Assembly: GCF_002933275.1 (NCBI RefSeq)
Contig: NZ_PSSX01000009.1
Coordinates: 62,001-126,000 of the forward strand
DNA: 64,000 bases
Direction of reading: 5' to 3'
Source of the DNA: Marinobacter maroccanus
GTDB taxonomy: Bacteria > Pseudomonadota > Gammaproteobacteria > Pseudomonadales > Oleiphilaceae
The stretch's first letter is position 1. Every line of letters begins with the position of its first letter. The notes under the pieces are model-generated. The model was not told the origin of the DNA. It made no database searches and saw only the letters and a program-made list of their open reading frames with translations. This document shows, one piece after another, positions 30,061 through 39,903 of this stretch. The position numbers and the translations under genes were made by a program.

Positions 30061-31156
30061 TTACAGCGCCATCTTCAGGCTGGCTTCGATGAACTTGTCA
30101 ATGTCACCGTCCAGCACCGACTGGGTATTACTGGTTTCAACCTTGGTGCGCAGATCCTTGATACGGCTGTCATCCAGAACGTAGGAGCGGATCTGGCTGC
30201 CCCAGCCGATATCGGCCTTGGCGTCCTCGGCCTTCTGCTTCTCGGCATTACGCTCCTGCATCTCACGCTCAAACAGCTTCGCCTTGAGCTGTTTCATGGC
30301 CTGGTCCTTGTTCTGGTGCTGGCTTCGGCCAGCCTGACAGGCCACAACAATACCGGTGGGGTTGTGAGTCAGACGTACCGCCGACTCGGTCCGGTTAACG
30401 TGCTGACCACCGGCGCCGGAGGCACGATAGACATCCACCCGCAGATCCGCCGGATTGATTTCAATTTCGAAGCTGTCATCCACTTCCGGTGACACAAACA
30501 CGGAAGAGAACGAAGTATGCCGGCGGTTGCCGGAATCGAAAGGCGATTTACGCACCAGCCGGTGCACGCCGGTTTCGGTGCGCAGCCAGCCATAGGCATA
30601 GTCGCCCTGGATGTGAATGGTGGCACTCTTGATGCCGGCCACTTCACCTTCCATCAGCTCGACAATCTCGGCCTTGAAGCCCCGACGCTCCGCCCAGCGC
30701 AGGTACATACGCAGGAGCATGTTGGCCCAGTCCTGGGCTTCGGTGCCACCGGAGCCGGCCTGGATGTCGAGGTAGGCGTTGTTGGAGTCCATTTCGCCGG
30801 AGAACATGCGGCGGAATTCGAGCTTCTCGAGCTCTTTATCAAGGCCCTCTAGATCTGATTCGATCTCTGCAACGGTGCCCTCATCCTCTTCTTCTGCGGC
30901 AATATCCAACAGGCCCTCGGCGTCTTCCAGCCCGGAGGTGAGGTTGTCGATGGTCTTGACGATCAGCTCAAGATCCGCACGCTCTTTGCCCAGAGCCTGA
31001 GCCCGCTCCGGGTCGTCCCAGACACTCGGCTGCTCCAGTTCGCGCTCAACTTCGGTCAGTCGCTCACTACGCTGATCGTAGTCAAAGATACCCCCTGAGC
31101 GCTTCAGTGCGCTCACGAAGCTCTTTAATCTTCGTCACAATGGGATTGATTTCCAT
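30061..31156 (-). CDS. prfB: Peptide chain release factor 2, with programmed +1 frameshift
   Basis: Releases polypeptides at UGA and UAA stops. The protein is read in two parts: 24 codons from ATG 31156 ([20 protein letters not shown], then RGYL) to an in-frame TGA at 31084-31082, then, after a +1 shift, 340 residues from GAC at 31083 (DYDQRSERL) to 30061. The total of 364 fits RF2 (365 in E. coli). It has the stop-recognition SPF motif (RKSPFDSG) and the catalytic GGQ ([13 protein letters not shown]). AGGG lies 5 bases before the ATG. Autoregulation through the frameshift is established for RF2. Confidence 0.97.
31081..31096 (-). promoter_or_regulatory. RF2 autoregulatory +1 frameshift site
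   Basis: On the minus strand AGGGGG (31096-31091), an internal Shine-Dalgarno-like element, is followed directly by TAT CTT TGA C. The ribosome slips forward from CTT onto TTT when RF2 is scarce, bypassing the UGA. This matches the classic site in E. coli prfB. Confidence 0.95.
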
Positions 31157-31287
31157 GAAACCCTTACTCGCTCTAGAAAATGGAGAGTAAAAACAGAGGG
31201 CGGATTCTACCCGAAATTGCTTTTTAAATCAGCCGTGGTTTTCCGGCGATTGGGGGCATGCAGGAGGCAGGCCATAGGAGCTTGTAG

Positions 31288-31313
31288 GTCGGATTAGCGC
31301 AGCGTAATCCGAC
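31288..31313. repeat. Short palindromic element in the prfB-recJ gap
   Basis: GTCGGATTA and TAATCCGAC form a perfect 9-base-pair stem around GCGCAGCG. It lies 14 bases downstream of the recJ stop and may act as its terminator, though no T run follows. From memory, near-identical TAGGTCGGATTAGCGnAGCG elements are scattered between genes of many gammaproteobacteria. Confidence 0.65.
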
Positions 31314-31326
31314 AACCAGGCCAAAA

Positions 31327-33063
31327 TCAGGAACCAAGCGGCTCCAGATAATCCACCAGCAACTGCAGATTGGTCCGCCCCCGGAAGGTATTGGCATCCG
31401 GCTTGTAAACCACCCGGGCCCCGGTGCGGGTGTAGTCGGGCACTTCCGGGCCGGTATTGAATGCTATACCGTCGATAATTCCGCCGCCCTCAGCTGGTTG
31501 CAGTACCAGTTTCAGGTGGTTCTCCCCAACGATTCGCTGGCTGACCACCCGGAATTCGCCGTCGAACAGGGGTTCCGGGAAATGTTGCCCCCAGGGGCCG
31601 GCCCGCTTGAGCAATGCCGCGGTGTCCAGCGAAAGTTCGTTTGGCCCAAGAGGCCCGTCGGTGGTGATCGCGGCTTCCAGATCTTCCGCCGACAACGTGT
31701 CGCGAACGGCGTGATCGAAGGCTTCGGAGAAGGCATCCAGATCCGCTTTGGCGAGGGTCATGCCGGCAGCCATGGCGTGGCCACCAAACTTTTTCATCAT
31801 GCCGGGGTGGCGGGAATCGACCACCGCGAGCACATCCCGGATGTGCAAGCCGGGAATGGAGCGAGCAGAGCCTTTGATGTCTTCGCCATTGTCGTCCGGA
31901 GCAAAGGCAATGGTTGGTCTGTGGGTCTGTTCTCGAATTCGGGCCGCGAGAATGCCGATGACCCCCTGATGCCAGTCAGGATCAAACAGGGCGAGGCCCC
32001 AGGGTAGCCCTTCAAGATCCAGAGACATGGAAGCCAGCAGATCCTGAGCCTGGGCTTTCATATCCTTCTCGATGGTCCGGCGCTCCCGATTGAAGGTGTC
32101 CAGCTCCCGGGCCAGTCGCCGGGCCTCGTCCGGGCTGTCTGCCAGCAGGCAGGCAATGCCGATACTCATGTCGTCAAGCCTGCCCGCCGCATTCAGACGG
32201 GGCCCAACCACAAATCCAAGGTCCGTTGAGCTGATCGCAGTGTGGTCGCGGCCCGCAATTTCCAGCAGCGCTAAGATGCCCGGTCGGGCCTCGCCCTGAC
32301 GTATCCGGCGCAGGCCCTGCTCCACGAAGATCCGGTTGTTGTGATCGAGGGGGACGACATCTGCGACCGTGCCCAGGGCCACCAGATCGAGCAGGCTTCC
32401 AAGATTGGGTTCCGGGTCAGGCAGGCGATTGGTTTCACGGAGCTGCTTGCGCAACGCGGTGAGCACGTAAAACATGACACCAACACCGGCGGCGTTCTTG
32501 CTCAGGAAAGGACAGCCCGGCTGGTTGGGGTTTACGATGGCATCGGCATCCGGGAGCTCTTCACCGGCCAGGTGGTGATCCGTCACCACCACTTTCACGC
32601 CAAGTTCTTTTGCCGCTCTGACACCCTCAACGGCGGATATACCGTTATCAACGGTAACCATCAGGTCTGGAAGCTGACCCTCATCACGCAAACGCTCAAT
32701 TATCCCTGGCGTCAGGCCATAGCCATCGGCAAACCGGCTCGGGACGCGAAAATCGATGCTCTGCAGACCCAGCATTGAAAGGCCAAGCATCGCGACGGCC
32801 GTGCTGGTGGCGCCATCGGCGTCAAAATCTCCGAGCACAAGAACCCGCTGTTGCTGGTTGATAGCTTCGGCAAGAAGCTCAACAGCCCGGTCGATGCCCC
32901 GAAGTGACAATGGTGAAGCAAGGTGCTTGAGGGTGTAACTCAGTTGCTCATCAGAGGTTACGCCACGGGCGGCGTACAGGCGGCGAAGCAAGGGAGGCAG
33001 GTTTTGCCCCCAGTCCGGGAATGACTCGGGCTGGGGGCGACGCAGGATCTTTTTTGGTGTCAT
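31327..33063 (-). CDS. recJ: Single-stranded-DNA exonuclease RecJ
   Basis: A 5'-3' single-strand exonuclease for recombination, mismatch and base-excision repair. The 578-residue protein has the DHH-phosphoesterase motifs VLGDFDADGATSTAVA, VTVDNGIS, VVVTDHHLAG and, later, the DHHA1-like HPGMMKKFGGHAMAAGMTL, followed by an OB fold. The length is usual. It starts 6 bases after the thrC stop. Confidence 0.96.
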   Translation of the reverse strand: MTPKKILRRPQPESFPDWGQNLPPLLRRLYAARGVTSDEQLSYTLKHLASPLSLRGIDRAVELLAEAINQQQRVLVLGDFDADGATSTAVAMLGLSMLGLQSIDFRVPSRFADGYGLTPGIIERLRDEGQLPDLMVTVDNGISAVEGVRAAKELGVKVVVTDHHLAGEELPDADAIVNPNQPGCPFLSKNAAGVGVMFYVLTALRKQLRETNRLPDPEPNLGSLLDLVALGTVADVVPLDHNNRIFVEQGLRRIRQGEARPGILALLEIAGRDHTAISSTDLGFVVGPRLNAAGRLDDMSIGIACLLADSPDEARRLARELDTFNRERRTIEKDMKAQAQDLLASMSLDLEGLPWGLALFDPDWHQGVIGILAARIREQTHRPTIAFAPDDNGEDIKGSARSIPGLHIRDVLAVVDSRHPGMMKKFGGHAMAAGMTLAKADLDAFSEAFDHAVRDTLSAEDLEAAITTDGPLGPNELSLDTAALLKRAGPWGQHFPEPLFDGEFRVVSQRIVGENHLKLVLQPAEGGGIIDGIAFNTGPEVPDYTRTGARVVYKPDANTFRGRTNLQLLVDYLEPLGS

Positions 33064-33069
33064 ACCCGA

Positions 33070-34470
33070 TCAGGCGTTTTTCCAGTGCTTGGCAATAAAC
33101 TCCTGCACACCGGCAATGTTGTTATCCAGCACGGTGTAGCGCTCTTCCCGCTCGAACAGGTCGGCCATATGAGCCGGCAGAGGCGGCTTAACGCTCAGGC
33201 CGGACTCGGCTACAGCATCCGGGAACTTGGCCGGGTGTGCAGTACCCAGGGTGATCATCGGTACCGCGTGATCACGGCGACAGTTGCGCGCAGCACGAAC
33301 CCCGATGGCAGTGTGAGGATCAAGCAGATACTCGTTCTGTTCGTATATCTCGCGAATGGTATCGCAGGTGGTCTTGTCATCCACCGCGTCGCTGTCGAAC
33401 AGCTTGCGTGCGTGCTTCCAGCGATAGTCCTCAATGCTGACCGGGCCTTTGGCGGCATTTTCCAGCAGGTTTTTTACCGCCAGGCCGTCACGGCCATGCA
33501 GATCAAACAGCAGACGCTCGAAGTTGCTCGACACCATGATATCCATGCTCGGGGACAGGGTGTGCTCCAGCTGATGCTGCTCGTATTTATTGCCACTCAT
33601 GAAACGATGCAGGATGTCGTTACGGTTGGTGGCAATGACCAGCTGGGAGATCGGCAGCCCCATCTTCTTGGCCAGGTAACCAGCGAAGATATCGCCGAAG
33701 TTCCCGGTGGGCACCGAAAACGCCATGCTGCGATCCGGACCGCCAAGGGCCAGAGAGGCGTGGAAGTAGTAAACAATCTGGGCCATGATCCGGGCCCAGT
33801 TGATGGAGTTCACGGCTGCCAGCTGGGTTTTGCCACCCAGGAACGACTGATTGCCGAAGCTCTCCTTCACCATGCGCTGGCAATCGTCGAAGTTGCCACG
33901 CACCGCAATGTTGTGGATGTTGTCACCCTGAACGGTGGTCATCTGGCGGCGCTGGACTTCGGACACACGCTGGTGCGGATGCAGGATGAAAATATCCACG
34001 TGCTCGCAACGACGGCAGCCTTCGATGGCGGCCGAGCCGGTATCACCGGAGGTCGCCCCCATGATAACCACGTGCTGCTTGCGCTTTTCCAGAACATAGT
34101 CCAGCAGGCGCCCCAACAGCTGCAGGGCGAAATCCTTGAACGCCAGGGTCGGGCCGCGGAACAGCTCCATGACCCATTCGTTGGTATCCAGCTGGACCAG
34201 CGGGGCCACGGCCTTGTGGGCGAAGACCGCATAGGTCTCGTCCAGCATCTTGCGAAAATCGTCTGCGGGAACGGCGTCATCCACGAAGGGATGCATGACC
34301 TTGAACGCCAGCTCACTATAGGAAAGCCCGCGCCAGCTTCGGATTTCTTCCAGACTGAAATGTGGCAGAGATTCGGGAACGTAGAGGCCGCCGTCTGTCG
34401 CCAGACCGGTCAGCAAAACATCCTCAAAGCCCAGTGCGGGCGCTTCACCCCGCGTACTGATGTATCTCAC
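33070..34470 (-). CDS. thrC: Threonine synthase
   Basis: PLP enzyme that converts O-phosphohomoserine to threonine. The 466-residue protein carries the PLP lysine in PTLAFKDFALQLLG and the phosphate-binding GATSGDTGSAAIEG, with the long insertions of the proteobacterial/yeast type. It begins 12 bases after hom, so the two threonine steps are probably co-transcribed. Confidence 0.96.
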   Translation of the reverse strand: MRYISTRGEAPALGFEDVLLTGLATDGGLYVPESLPHFSLEEIRSWRGLSYSELAFKVMHPFVDDAVPADDFRKMLDETYAVFAHKAVAPLVQLDTNEWVMELFRGPTLAFKDFALQLLGRLLDYVLEKRKQHVVIMGATSGDTGSAAIEGCRRCEHVDIFILHPHQRVSEVQRRQMTTVQGDNIHNIAVRGNFDDCQRMVKESFGNQSFLGGKTQLAAVNSINWARIMAQIVYYFHASLALGGPDRSMAFSVPTGNFGDIFAGYLAKKMGLPISQLVIATNRNDILHRFMSGNKYEQHQLEHTLSPSMDIMVSSNFERLLFDLHGRDGLAVKNLLENAAKGPVSIEDYRWKHARKLFDSDAVDDKTTCDTIREIYEQNEYLLDPHTAIGVRAARNCRRDHAVPMITLGTAHPAKFPDAVAESGLSVKPPLPAHMADLFEREERYTVLDNNIAGVQEFIAKHWKNA

Positions 34471-34481
34471 GTTCGTACCTG

Positions 34482-35783
34482 TCAGTTGAAGTTTTCAGCG
34501 CGGATGCGAACAACCTGGCCATCGGTATCGGACAGGGCTTCCAGCTCTTCAATCGCACGGTTGATCTGCCGTTCCTGAACGGTGTGGGTCAGGATGATCA
34601 CCGGAATACGACCGTCTTTCAGCTCGGATTCCTTCTGCATGATCGACTCGATATTGATGCCATGCTCGCTCAGAATGGAGGCAATCTTTGCCAGCACGCC
34701 CGGACGATCCAGTGCAGTAATGCGCAGGTAGTAGGCAGACTGGATGTCTTCCATCGACAGCACATCGAGGTCTTCCATGGCATCCGGTGAGAAACCAAGA
34801 TATGGCACACGGAGGCTGCTTTCTGTCGCCACGGCACGGGCAACATCAACGATATCCGCAATGACAGCCGACGCTGTTGCTTCATCCCCTGCGCCAGGAC
34901 CGTAATACATAGTCTGACCAACGGCATCGCCATCCACCAGGACAGCGTTAAGGACGCCATCAACCTGGGCAATCAGATGGCTCTGGGGCACGAGGGTCGG
35001 GTGAACGCGAAGTTCAATGCCATCATCCCGACGACGGGCAATGCCGAGGTGCTTGATGCGATAGCCCAGTAGCTCAGCGTGAGCAATATCGTAAGGGGTA
35101 ATCTTGGAAATGCCTTCGGTGAAGCCCTTTTCGAATTGCAGGGGCACACCAAATCCGGCGGATGCCAGAATGGTCAGTTTGTGGGCGGCATCAATGCCTT
35201 CCACATCAAAGGTCGGATCCGCTTCCGCGTAACCCAGGTCCTGGGCTTCCTTGAGAACTTCGGAAAATTCCCGACCGGCACGCATTTCGGTCAGAATGTA
35301 GTTCCCGGTACCGTTGATAATGCCGGCAATCCAGTCGATGCGGTTTGCCGCCATGCCTTCACGTACGGCCTTGATGACCGGGATACCACCGGCAACACCC
35401 GCCTCGTAGGCCACCACAACGCCAGCTTTCTCGGCCGCTTCGAAAATTTCGTTACCGTGGACAGCGATGAGGGCCTTGTTGGCAGTAACCACATGCTTGC
35501 CGTTACGGATAGCCGCGAGCACCAGCTCCCGCGCGGCGTCATAGCCACCAATGAGCTCCACCACGATATCGACGCCGGGATCGTTCACCACGTCATAAAT
35601 GTCGGTGCTGAAGGGCACATCCCCGAGGTCCATATCCTCGCGGGCCCGTCGACTGGCAATCCGGGTAATCCGGATATTGCACCCGGCCCGGCCGGCAATC
35701 AGCCTGGCGTTGCGGGTCAAGACATTAAAGGTACCGCCGCCGACGGTTCCCAATCCGCAGATTCCGACACTGACGTCTTTCAA
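34482..35783 (-). CDS. hom: Homoserine dehydrogenase
   Basis: Reduces aspartate semialdehyde to homoserine in threonine/methionine synthesis. The 433-residue protein has the NAD(P)-binding GICGLGTVGGGTFNVL, the catalytic-domain stretch FDVEGIDAAHKLTILAS, and a C-terminal ACT domain (~355-433, YYLRITALDRPGVLAKIASI), probably for feedback control by threonine. The start is a TTG at 35781-35783 preceded by an AGGTGAG-type ribosome site. A monofunctional enzyme (no aspartokinase part). Confidence 0.96.
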   Translation of the reverse strand: MKDVSVGICGLGTVGGGTFNVLTRNARLIAGRAGCNIRITRIASRRAREDMDLGDVPFSTDIYDVVNDPGVDIVVELIGGYDAARELVLAAIRNGKHVVTANKALIAVHGNEIFEAAEKAGVVVAYEAGVAGGIPVIKAVREGMAANRIDWIAGIINGTGNYILTEMRAGREFSEVLKEAQDLGYAEADPTFDVEGIDAAHKLTILASAGFGVPLQFEKGFTEGISKITPYDIAHAELLGYRIKHLGIARRRDDGIELRVHPTLVPQSHLIAQVDGVLNAVLVDGDAVGQTMYYGPGAGDEATASAVIADIVDVARAVATESSLRVPYLGFSPDAMEDLDVLSMEDIQSAYYLRITALDRPGVLAKIASILSEHGINIESIMQKESELKDGRIPVIILTHTVQERQINRAIEELEALSDTDGQVVRIRAENFN

Positions 35784-35928
35784 ACTCTCACCTCTGATCC
35801 CGAAGGGGTGCTGATGAATTATGTTAGGCGGGCATAGTATACCGATTCAGGCCTCCCTGAATAAGCCCTGAATCGGATCCATCGTAAATACCGTAGAACG
35901 AAGCCCGGACGGCGTGTCCGGACGGCTA

Positions 35929-36660
35929 TCAGAGCAGCCCGAGCCCCTCGGCCAGACGCTGCGCCGGGACATAGCCACGAACCATGTTGCCGTCTTCCAG
36001 CACAATGGCGGGCGTGCCGGTTACGCCAACCCGACCACCGAGCTCAAACTGCTCACGCACCGGGTTTTCACAGCTTGCGTCGGCGACCTTTCGGCCTGCC
36101 TTGGCTGCGTCCATGGCCGCCTGTTGATCGTCAGCGCACCAGACCGACTCGTATTTTCTGAAAGAAGCGGTATTGGGCCCGGACCGGGGGAATGCATAGT
36201 AATTGACGGTAATGCCATAGTCGTTGAGCTGCGGAACCTCGTCATGCAGCTTCCGGCAATAAGGACAGTCGATATCAGTGAACACACTCACGACCGCCTT
36301 TTCGTTTTCCGCAGGGAAGCTGATCACTCCATTGGCATCGAAATCCGCCATCATCTCGCGACGGGCCTCCGTGCGGACCGCTTCCGTGACATTGGCGATG
36401 CCCTGATCGGTAATCTTCAGAAGATCCCCCGTCATCAGATACTGGCCATCCTCGGTCGCGTAAATCGTGTCGCCATTATTGCTCTGGACTTCGTAGAGCC
36501 CCTTTGCCTCGGACTCCTTTACCGACATCACCTGAAGGCCCGGGACGGCCTCGGTCAGGCGCTCGGAAATCCGATCTTCGACTTCACCGGCACTGACATT
36601 CGCCATCATCAGTGAGCCGAAACCGAAGGCAAATGCCACAACCGCAGTTTTCATTTTCAT
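35929..36660 (-). CDS. dsbC: Thiol:disulfide isomerase DsbC
   Basis: Periplasmic isomerase that corrects wrong disulfides, kept reduced by DsbD. The 243-residue protein has a signal peptide (~1-24), an N-terminal dimerisation domain, and a thioredoxin fold with active-site C132-P-Y-C135 (FTDIDCPYCRKLHDEV), where E. coli has CGYC. Two further cysteines (SVWCADDQ and DASCENP) would form the structural disulfide. I chose ATG 36660; the TTG four codons upstream sits on the ribosome site. A small stem (CCGGAC/GTCCGG, 35905-35921) lies after its stop and may help termination. Confidence 0.94.
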   Translation of the reverse strand: MKMKTAVVAFAFGFGSLMMANVSAGEVEDRISERLTEAVPGLQVMSVKESEAKGLYEVQSNNGDTIYATEDGQYLMTGDLLKITDQGIANVTEAVRTEARREMMADFDANGVISFPAENEKAVVSVFTDIDCPYCRKLHDEVPQLNDYGITVNYYAFPRSGPNTASFRKYESVWCADDQQAAMDAAKAGRKVADASCENPVREQFELGGRVGVTGTPAIVLEDGNMVRGYVPAQRLAEGLGLL

Positions 36661-36789
36661 TCTGACAAACAACCTTTTTCAGAGAGCAGTTAAAACACCC
36701 GGGCAGTATTGGCACAGGCCGGGAATCAATTCAATGCGACAAGTACATGAAAGGAAAGTTCACCTCCGCCAGCGCAAACAGCCGGTCCA

Positions 36790-37692
36790 TCAACCCCTGG
36801 GATGATGTGCCTGATGTAGCGACTGGAGCCGCTGACGGGCCACATGGGTATAGATCTGGGTTGTTGACAGGTCCGAGTGACCCAGCAGCATCTGGACAAC
36901 CCGCAGATCCGCGCCATGATTGAGCAGATGCGTTGCAAACGCGTGCCTGAGCGTGTGGGGTGACAGGTGTTTGCGAATACCAACTCGCACGGCGTAATGC
37001 TTGATGCGATGCCAGAACGTCTGGCGGGTCATCGCCGCCGCCCGATTGCCAGGGAAAAGCGCGTCGCAGGAGCGGCCTTTCAGAAGCTCCGGCCGGCCTT
37101 CCTTCATGTACTGCAACAGCCAATCCACCGCCTCCTCCCCCAGGGGCACGAGCCGTTCCTTGTCACCCTTACCAGTGATCCGAACTACGCCCTGGCGCAG
37201 ATTTACCTGATCAACCCGCAGCTCTGTCAGCTCGGAAACCCTCAGGCCACAACCATAGAGTATCTCGAGCATGGCCTTGTCCCGAAGCTCAATGGCAACG
37301 GCTGGATCCGGCTCGGACAGCAGCGCATCCACCTCTTCTTCCGTCAGCGAATCCGGAAGACGCCGGGGCAACCTGGGGCTGTCGATCCGCAGGGTCGGGT
37401 CTTCAGCGATCAGCCCTTCGCGCAGCAGGAAGCGGTAAAAACGCCGAAGTCCGGACAGCCGCCTGGCCGCCGTGGAGCTCTTGACCCCTTCCGCCAGCCC
37501 CCGCGACATCCACGCCAGAAGATCGGTTCGGCGAACATCGGTCAATGCGGGTTTGCCAGGCTGATTCTCCAGCCATTCCGCCAATCGAGACAAATCACTC
37601 CGGTAGGCCTGCCGTGTCTTTTCGCCCAGCCCGTCTTCCAGCCAGATGGCATCAACAAACCGGACAATGACTGACTCATCTTCCGCTCTCAT
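36790..37692 (-). CDS. xerD: Tyrosine recombinase XerD
   Basis: With XerC resolves chromosome dimers at dif during division. The 300-residue protein has an N-terminal core-binding domain (~8-95) and a catalytic domain with R151 (YGCGLRVSELTEL), K175 (ITGKGDKERLVPL), H246 and R249 (LSPHTLRHAFATHLL), H272 (LLGHSDLSTTQIY) and nucleophile Y281. ATG 37690-37692 has GGGAG 6 bases upstream; the longer frame would start inside rplS. Position before dsbC, as in Pseudomonas, and RITGKGDKERLVPLG favour XerD over XerC. Confidence 0.94.
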   Translation of the reverse strand: MRAEDESVIVRFVDAIWLEDGLGEKTRQAYRSDLSRLAEWLENQPGKPALTDVRRTDLLAWMSRGLAEGVKSSTAARRLSGLRRFYRFLLREGLIAEDPTLRIDSPRLPRRLPDSLTEEEVDALLSEPDPAVAIELRDKAMLEILYGCGLRVSELTELRVDQVNLRQGVVRITGKGDKERLVPLGEEAVDWLLQYMKEGRPELLKGRSCDALFPGNRAAAMTRQTFWHRIKHYAVRVGIRKHLSPHTLRHAFATHLLNHGADLRVVQMLLGHSDLSTTQIYTHVARQRLQSLHQAHHPRG

Positions 37693-37747
37693 GGCAAACT
37701 CCCAGACTACGAACGTCTCACGACAAGCATACCGGAACCTCAGACAC

Positions 37748-37775
37748 AAAAAAGGCAGCCAGGGGCTGCCTTTTT
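37748..37775. terminator. Terminator after rplS
   Basis: GGCAGCC (37754-37760) and GGCTGCC (37764-37770) form a 7-base-pair stem with a 3-base loop. Six A's lie on the left and five T's on the right, so it works as an intrinsic terminator on the minus strand after rplS and is also symmetrical. Confidence 0.88.
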
Positions 37776-37801
37776 CTGCCTGCTGTTCAGCGCTTTGCTG
37801 A

Positions 37802-38158
37802 TCAGCCCAGCTTTTCCTTGATACGAGCTGCCTTACCAGACAGGTCGCGCAGGTAGTAGAGCTTGGCCTGGCGAACATCGCCACGGCGCTTCACGCTGAT
37901 GCTGTCGATCAGCTTGGAGAAGCTCTGGAAGGTACGCTCAACACCAACACCGTAGGAAATCTTACGTACGGTGAAAGAGGAGTTCATGCCACGGTTACGC
38001 TTGCCGATGACAACACCCTCGAACGCCTGAAGACGCTCACGGTTACCCTCGGTTACGCGAACCTGAACGACCACGGTATCGCCCGGCGCAAACGCAGGGA
38101 TTTCCTTGGTCATCTGTTCTGCTTCAAGTTGACTGATGATGTTGTTCTTGCCGCTCAT
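37802..38158 (-). CDS. rplS: Ribosomal protein L19
   Basis: Large-subunit protein at the 30S-50S interface. The 118-residue protein has the family signature [15 protein letters not shown] and the conserved end [22 protein letters not shown] 38156-38158 ([16 protein letters not shown]) has AGGAG 7 bases upstream, making the longer reading unlikely. It is the last gene of rpsP-rimM-trmD-rplS, 37 bases after trmD. Confidence 0.97.
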   Translation of the reverse strand: MSGKNNIISQLEAEQMTKEIPAFAPGDTVVVQVRVTEGNRERLQAFEGVVIGKRNRGMNSSFTVRKISYGVGVERTFQSFSKLIDSISVKRRGDVRQAKLYYLRDLSGKAARIKEKLG

Positions 38159-38195
38159 CGTAATGCTCCTGATACCCAATCTGTTAATGCCCTGA

Positions 38196-38942
38196 TCATT
38201 CAGAGGCACCCGGTTCGTTCAAAATCTCTTCCAGCAGCTCACGCTCTTCGTCCGTAAACACCCGCTTTTCCAGCAGGTCGGGGCGTCGCTCCCGGGTTCG
38301 CCTCAGCGACTGCTTCAGCCGCCAACGCCGGATCTGATCATGGTGACCGCCCAATAAAACATCCGGCACCGCCTGACCTTCGTAAACCTCGGGCCGGGTG
38401 TAGTGCGGACAATCCAGCAAACCGTCGGCGAAAGAATCCTGCTCTGCCGACTGCGCATGACCCAGCGCTCCGGGGATGAGGCGTGTAACCGCATCGATAA
38501 CAGCCATCGCTGCCAGTTCGCCACCGGAAAGCACGAAATCACCCAGTGACACTTCCCGATCGACTTCTGTCGCTATCAGGCGCTCATCAACACCCTCGTA
38601 CCGGCCCGCTACCAGAATCAGCTGCCGCTCTGCCGCAAGCGACTCAACAACGGACTGAGTCAGCGTCTCGCCCTGAGGCGAGAGGTAAACCACACAGGGT
38701 TTTCCGGGTGCCGCTTCCCTTGCCGCATGGATTGCGTCCCGGAGAGGCTGAATTTTCATCAGCATACCCGGGCCACCGCCATATGGCCGGTCGTCTACCG
38801 TGCGATGCCGGTCGTGGGTAAACTCACGGGGATTCCAGCTCCGGAAAGTCAAAAGACCATCCCGGACTGCCCTTCCCGTAATCCCGTAGTCCGTTACCGC
38901 ACTGAACATATCCGGGAACAGACTGACTGCGCCAATCCACAC
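38196..38942 (-). CDS. trmD: tRNA (guanine-37-N1)-methyltransferase
   Basis: Methylates G37 next to the anticodon, preventing +1 frameshifting. The 248-residue SPOUT enzyme has the N-terminal [35 protein letters not shown], and the trefoil-knot SAM site [10 protein letters not shown] with [20 protein letters not shown]. It lies 3 bases after rimM. Confidence 0.97.
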   Translation of the reverse strand: MWIGAVSLFPDMFSAVTDYGITGRAVRDGLLTFRSWNPREFTHDRHRTVDDRPYGGGPGMLMKIQPLRDAIHAAREAAPGKPCVVYLSPQGETLTQSVVESLAAERQLILVAGRYEGVDERLIATEVDREVSLGDFVLSGGELAAMAVIDAVTRLIPGALGHAQSAEQDSFADGLLDCPHYTRPEVYEGQAVPDVLLGGHHDQIRRWRLKQSLRRTRERRPDLLEKRVFTDEERELLEEILNEPGASE

Positions 38943-38945
38943 CCG

Positions 38946-39473
38946 TCAGAACTCCGGATCCCAGTCCACCACCATGCGCTTTGAATCCAGATCAACATTC
39001 TGGACCACCTCGCCAGGCAGATAAGGGATCAGACGCTCACGTTGATCGATGGAACCTGCCGTGGCCTGTACCACCAGAACATCGTTGGATCCGGTTTCCA
39101 TAAGATGGTGCACTTTACCAAGGCACTCACCATCGACCGTATACACATCAAGACCTTCCAGCTGAAACCAGTAAAACTCCCCTTCAGGGAGTTCCGGCAA
39201 CTCAGCTGTCGAAACCCTGACTTCAGCACCGCAGTATGTGCGGGCCAGATCACGGTCGTTAATACCTTTCAGCCTGACGACGATCCCCTGCCCCTGGCGG
39301 CGACCCTCCTCAAGCTTGGCCGGAATACGTTTGCCATCCAGATCAAGCGTCCAATCGGGATAGTTAAGTATCCCATCCTTGGGATCGGTGTAGGAGAAGA
39401 CCTTGAGCCACCCCTTGACCCCAAACACCGAGGTAATGCGGCCGATCACAGTTTCCTGCGAATTCTGTGTCAT
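38946..39473 (-). CDS. rimM: Ribosome maturation factor RimM
   Basis: Assists assembly of the 30S head near ribosomal protein S19. The 175-residue protein has the N-terminal RimM domain (IGRITSVFGVKGWLKVFSYT) and a C-terminal PRC barrel (WFQLEGLDVYTVDGECLGKV, LIPYLPGEVVQNVDLDSKRM). It lies between rpsP (27 bases away) and trmD. Confidence 0.95.
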   Translation of the reverse strand: MTQNSQETVIGRITSVFGVKGWLKVFSYTDPKDGILNYPDWTLDLDGKRIPAKLEEGRRQGQGIVVRLKGINDRDLARTYCGAEVRVSTAELPELPEGEFYWFQLEGLDVYTVDGECLGKVHHLMETGSNDVLVVQATAGSIDQRERLIPYLPGEVVQNVDLDSKRMVVDWDPEF

Positions 39474-39500
39474 GCCATAAACCCCGGTATCAGTACTGTC

Positions 39501-39740
39501 TTACCCAGCAGCCTTCAGCAGCTGTGCAACGCGCTCGCTGGTCTGCGCGCCTTGACCGAGCCAGAAATCGACACGCTCACGATCGACGCGAAGGCTCTCT
39601 TCCTGACCACGGGCAACCGGGTTGAAGAAACCTACACGCTCAATGAAACGACCGTCGCGGGATTTGCGGCTGTCGGTGACTGTCAGATGGTAGAACGGGC
39701 GCTTCTTAGAGCCACCACGAGCCAAACGGATAATTACCAT
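39501..39740 (-). CDS. rpsP: Ribosomal protein S16
   Basis: Small-subunit protein of 79 residues starting [20 protein letters not shown], the invariant S16 opening, with GFFNPVARG in the middle. It is the first gene of the rpsP-rimM-trmD-rplS group. A 163-base gap upstream separates it from ffh and carries its likely promoter. Confidence 0.97.
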   Translation of the reverse strand: MVIIRLARGGSKKRPFYHLTVTDSRKSRDGRFIERVGFFNPVARGQEESLRVDRERVDFWLGQGAQTSERVAQLLKAAG

Positions 39741-39833
39741 TTAACCAATATCCTGTTCTGTTGAACGAACTTTGTACGATTCACGCCTGCTGAACACCAG
39801 CTGACGCGAAGACCCATACTCGAAAGGGGCGCT

Positions 39834-39862
39834 ATTCTATGCTAAAAAAGCGCCAAAGAAAA
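39834..39862 (-). promoter_or_regulatory. Candidate promoter of the rpsP operon
   Basis: On the minus strand a -10-like TAGAAT (39839-39834) is 17 bases from TTTTCT (39862-39857). The -10 is good; the -35 is weak. Predicted start near 39827, with an 86-base leader before rpsP. Confidence 0.35.
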
Positions 39863-39903
39863 CAGCAAAACCAGTTGTTTCCCCGTTTTCCATGTAAGGC
39901 TTT

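Noticed and set aside
31082..31084. In-frame stop in prfB, at first sight a broken gene
   Set aside because: It is the programmed RF2 frameshift stop, with the expected Shine-Dalgarno-like element and slippery CTT TGA.
33085..34578. Plus-strand 497-residue open frame
   Set aside because: It is antisense to thrC and the end of hom and has no recognisable domain.
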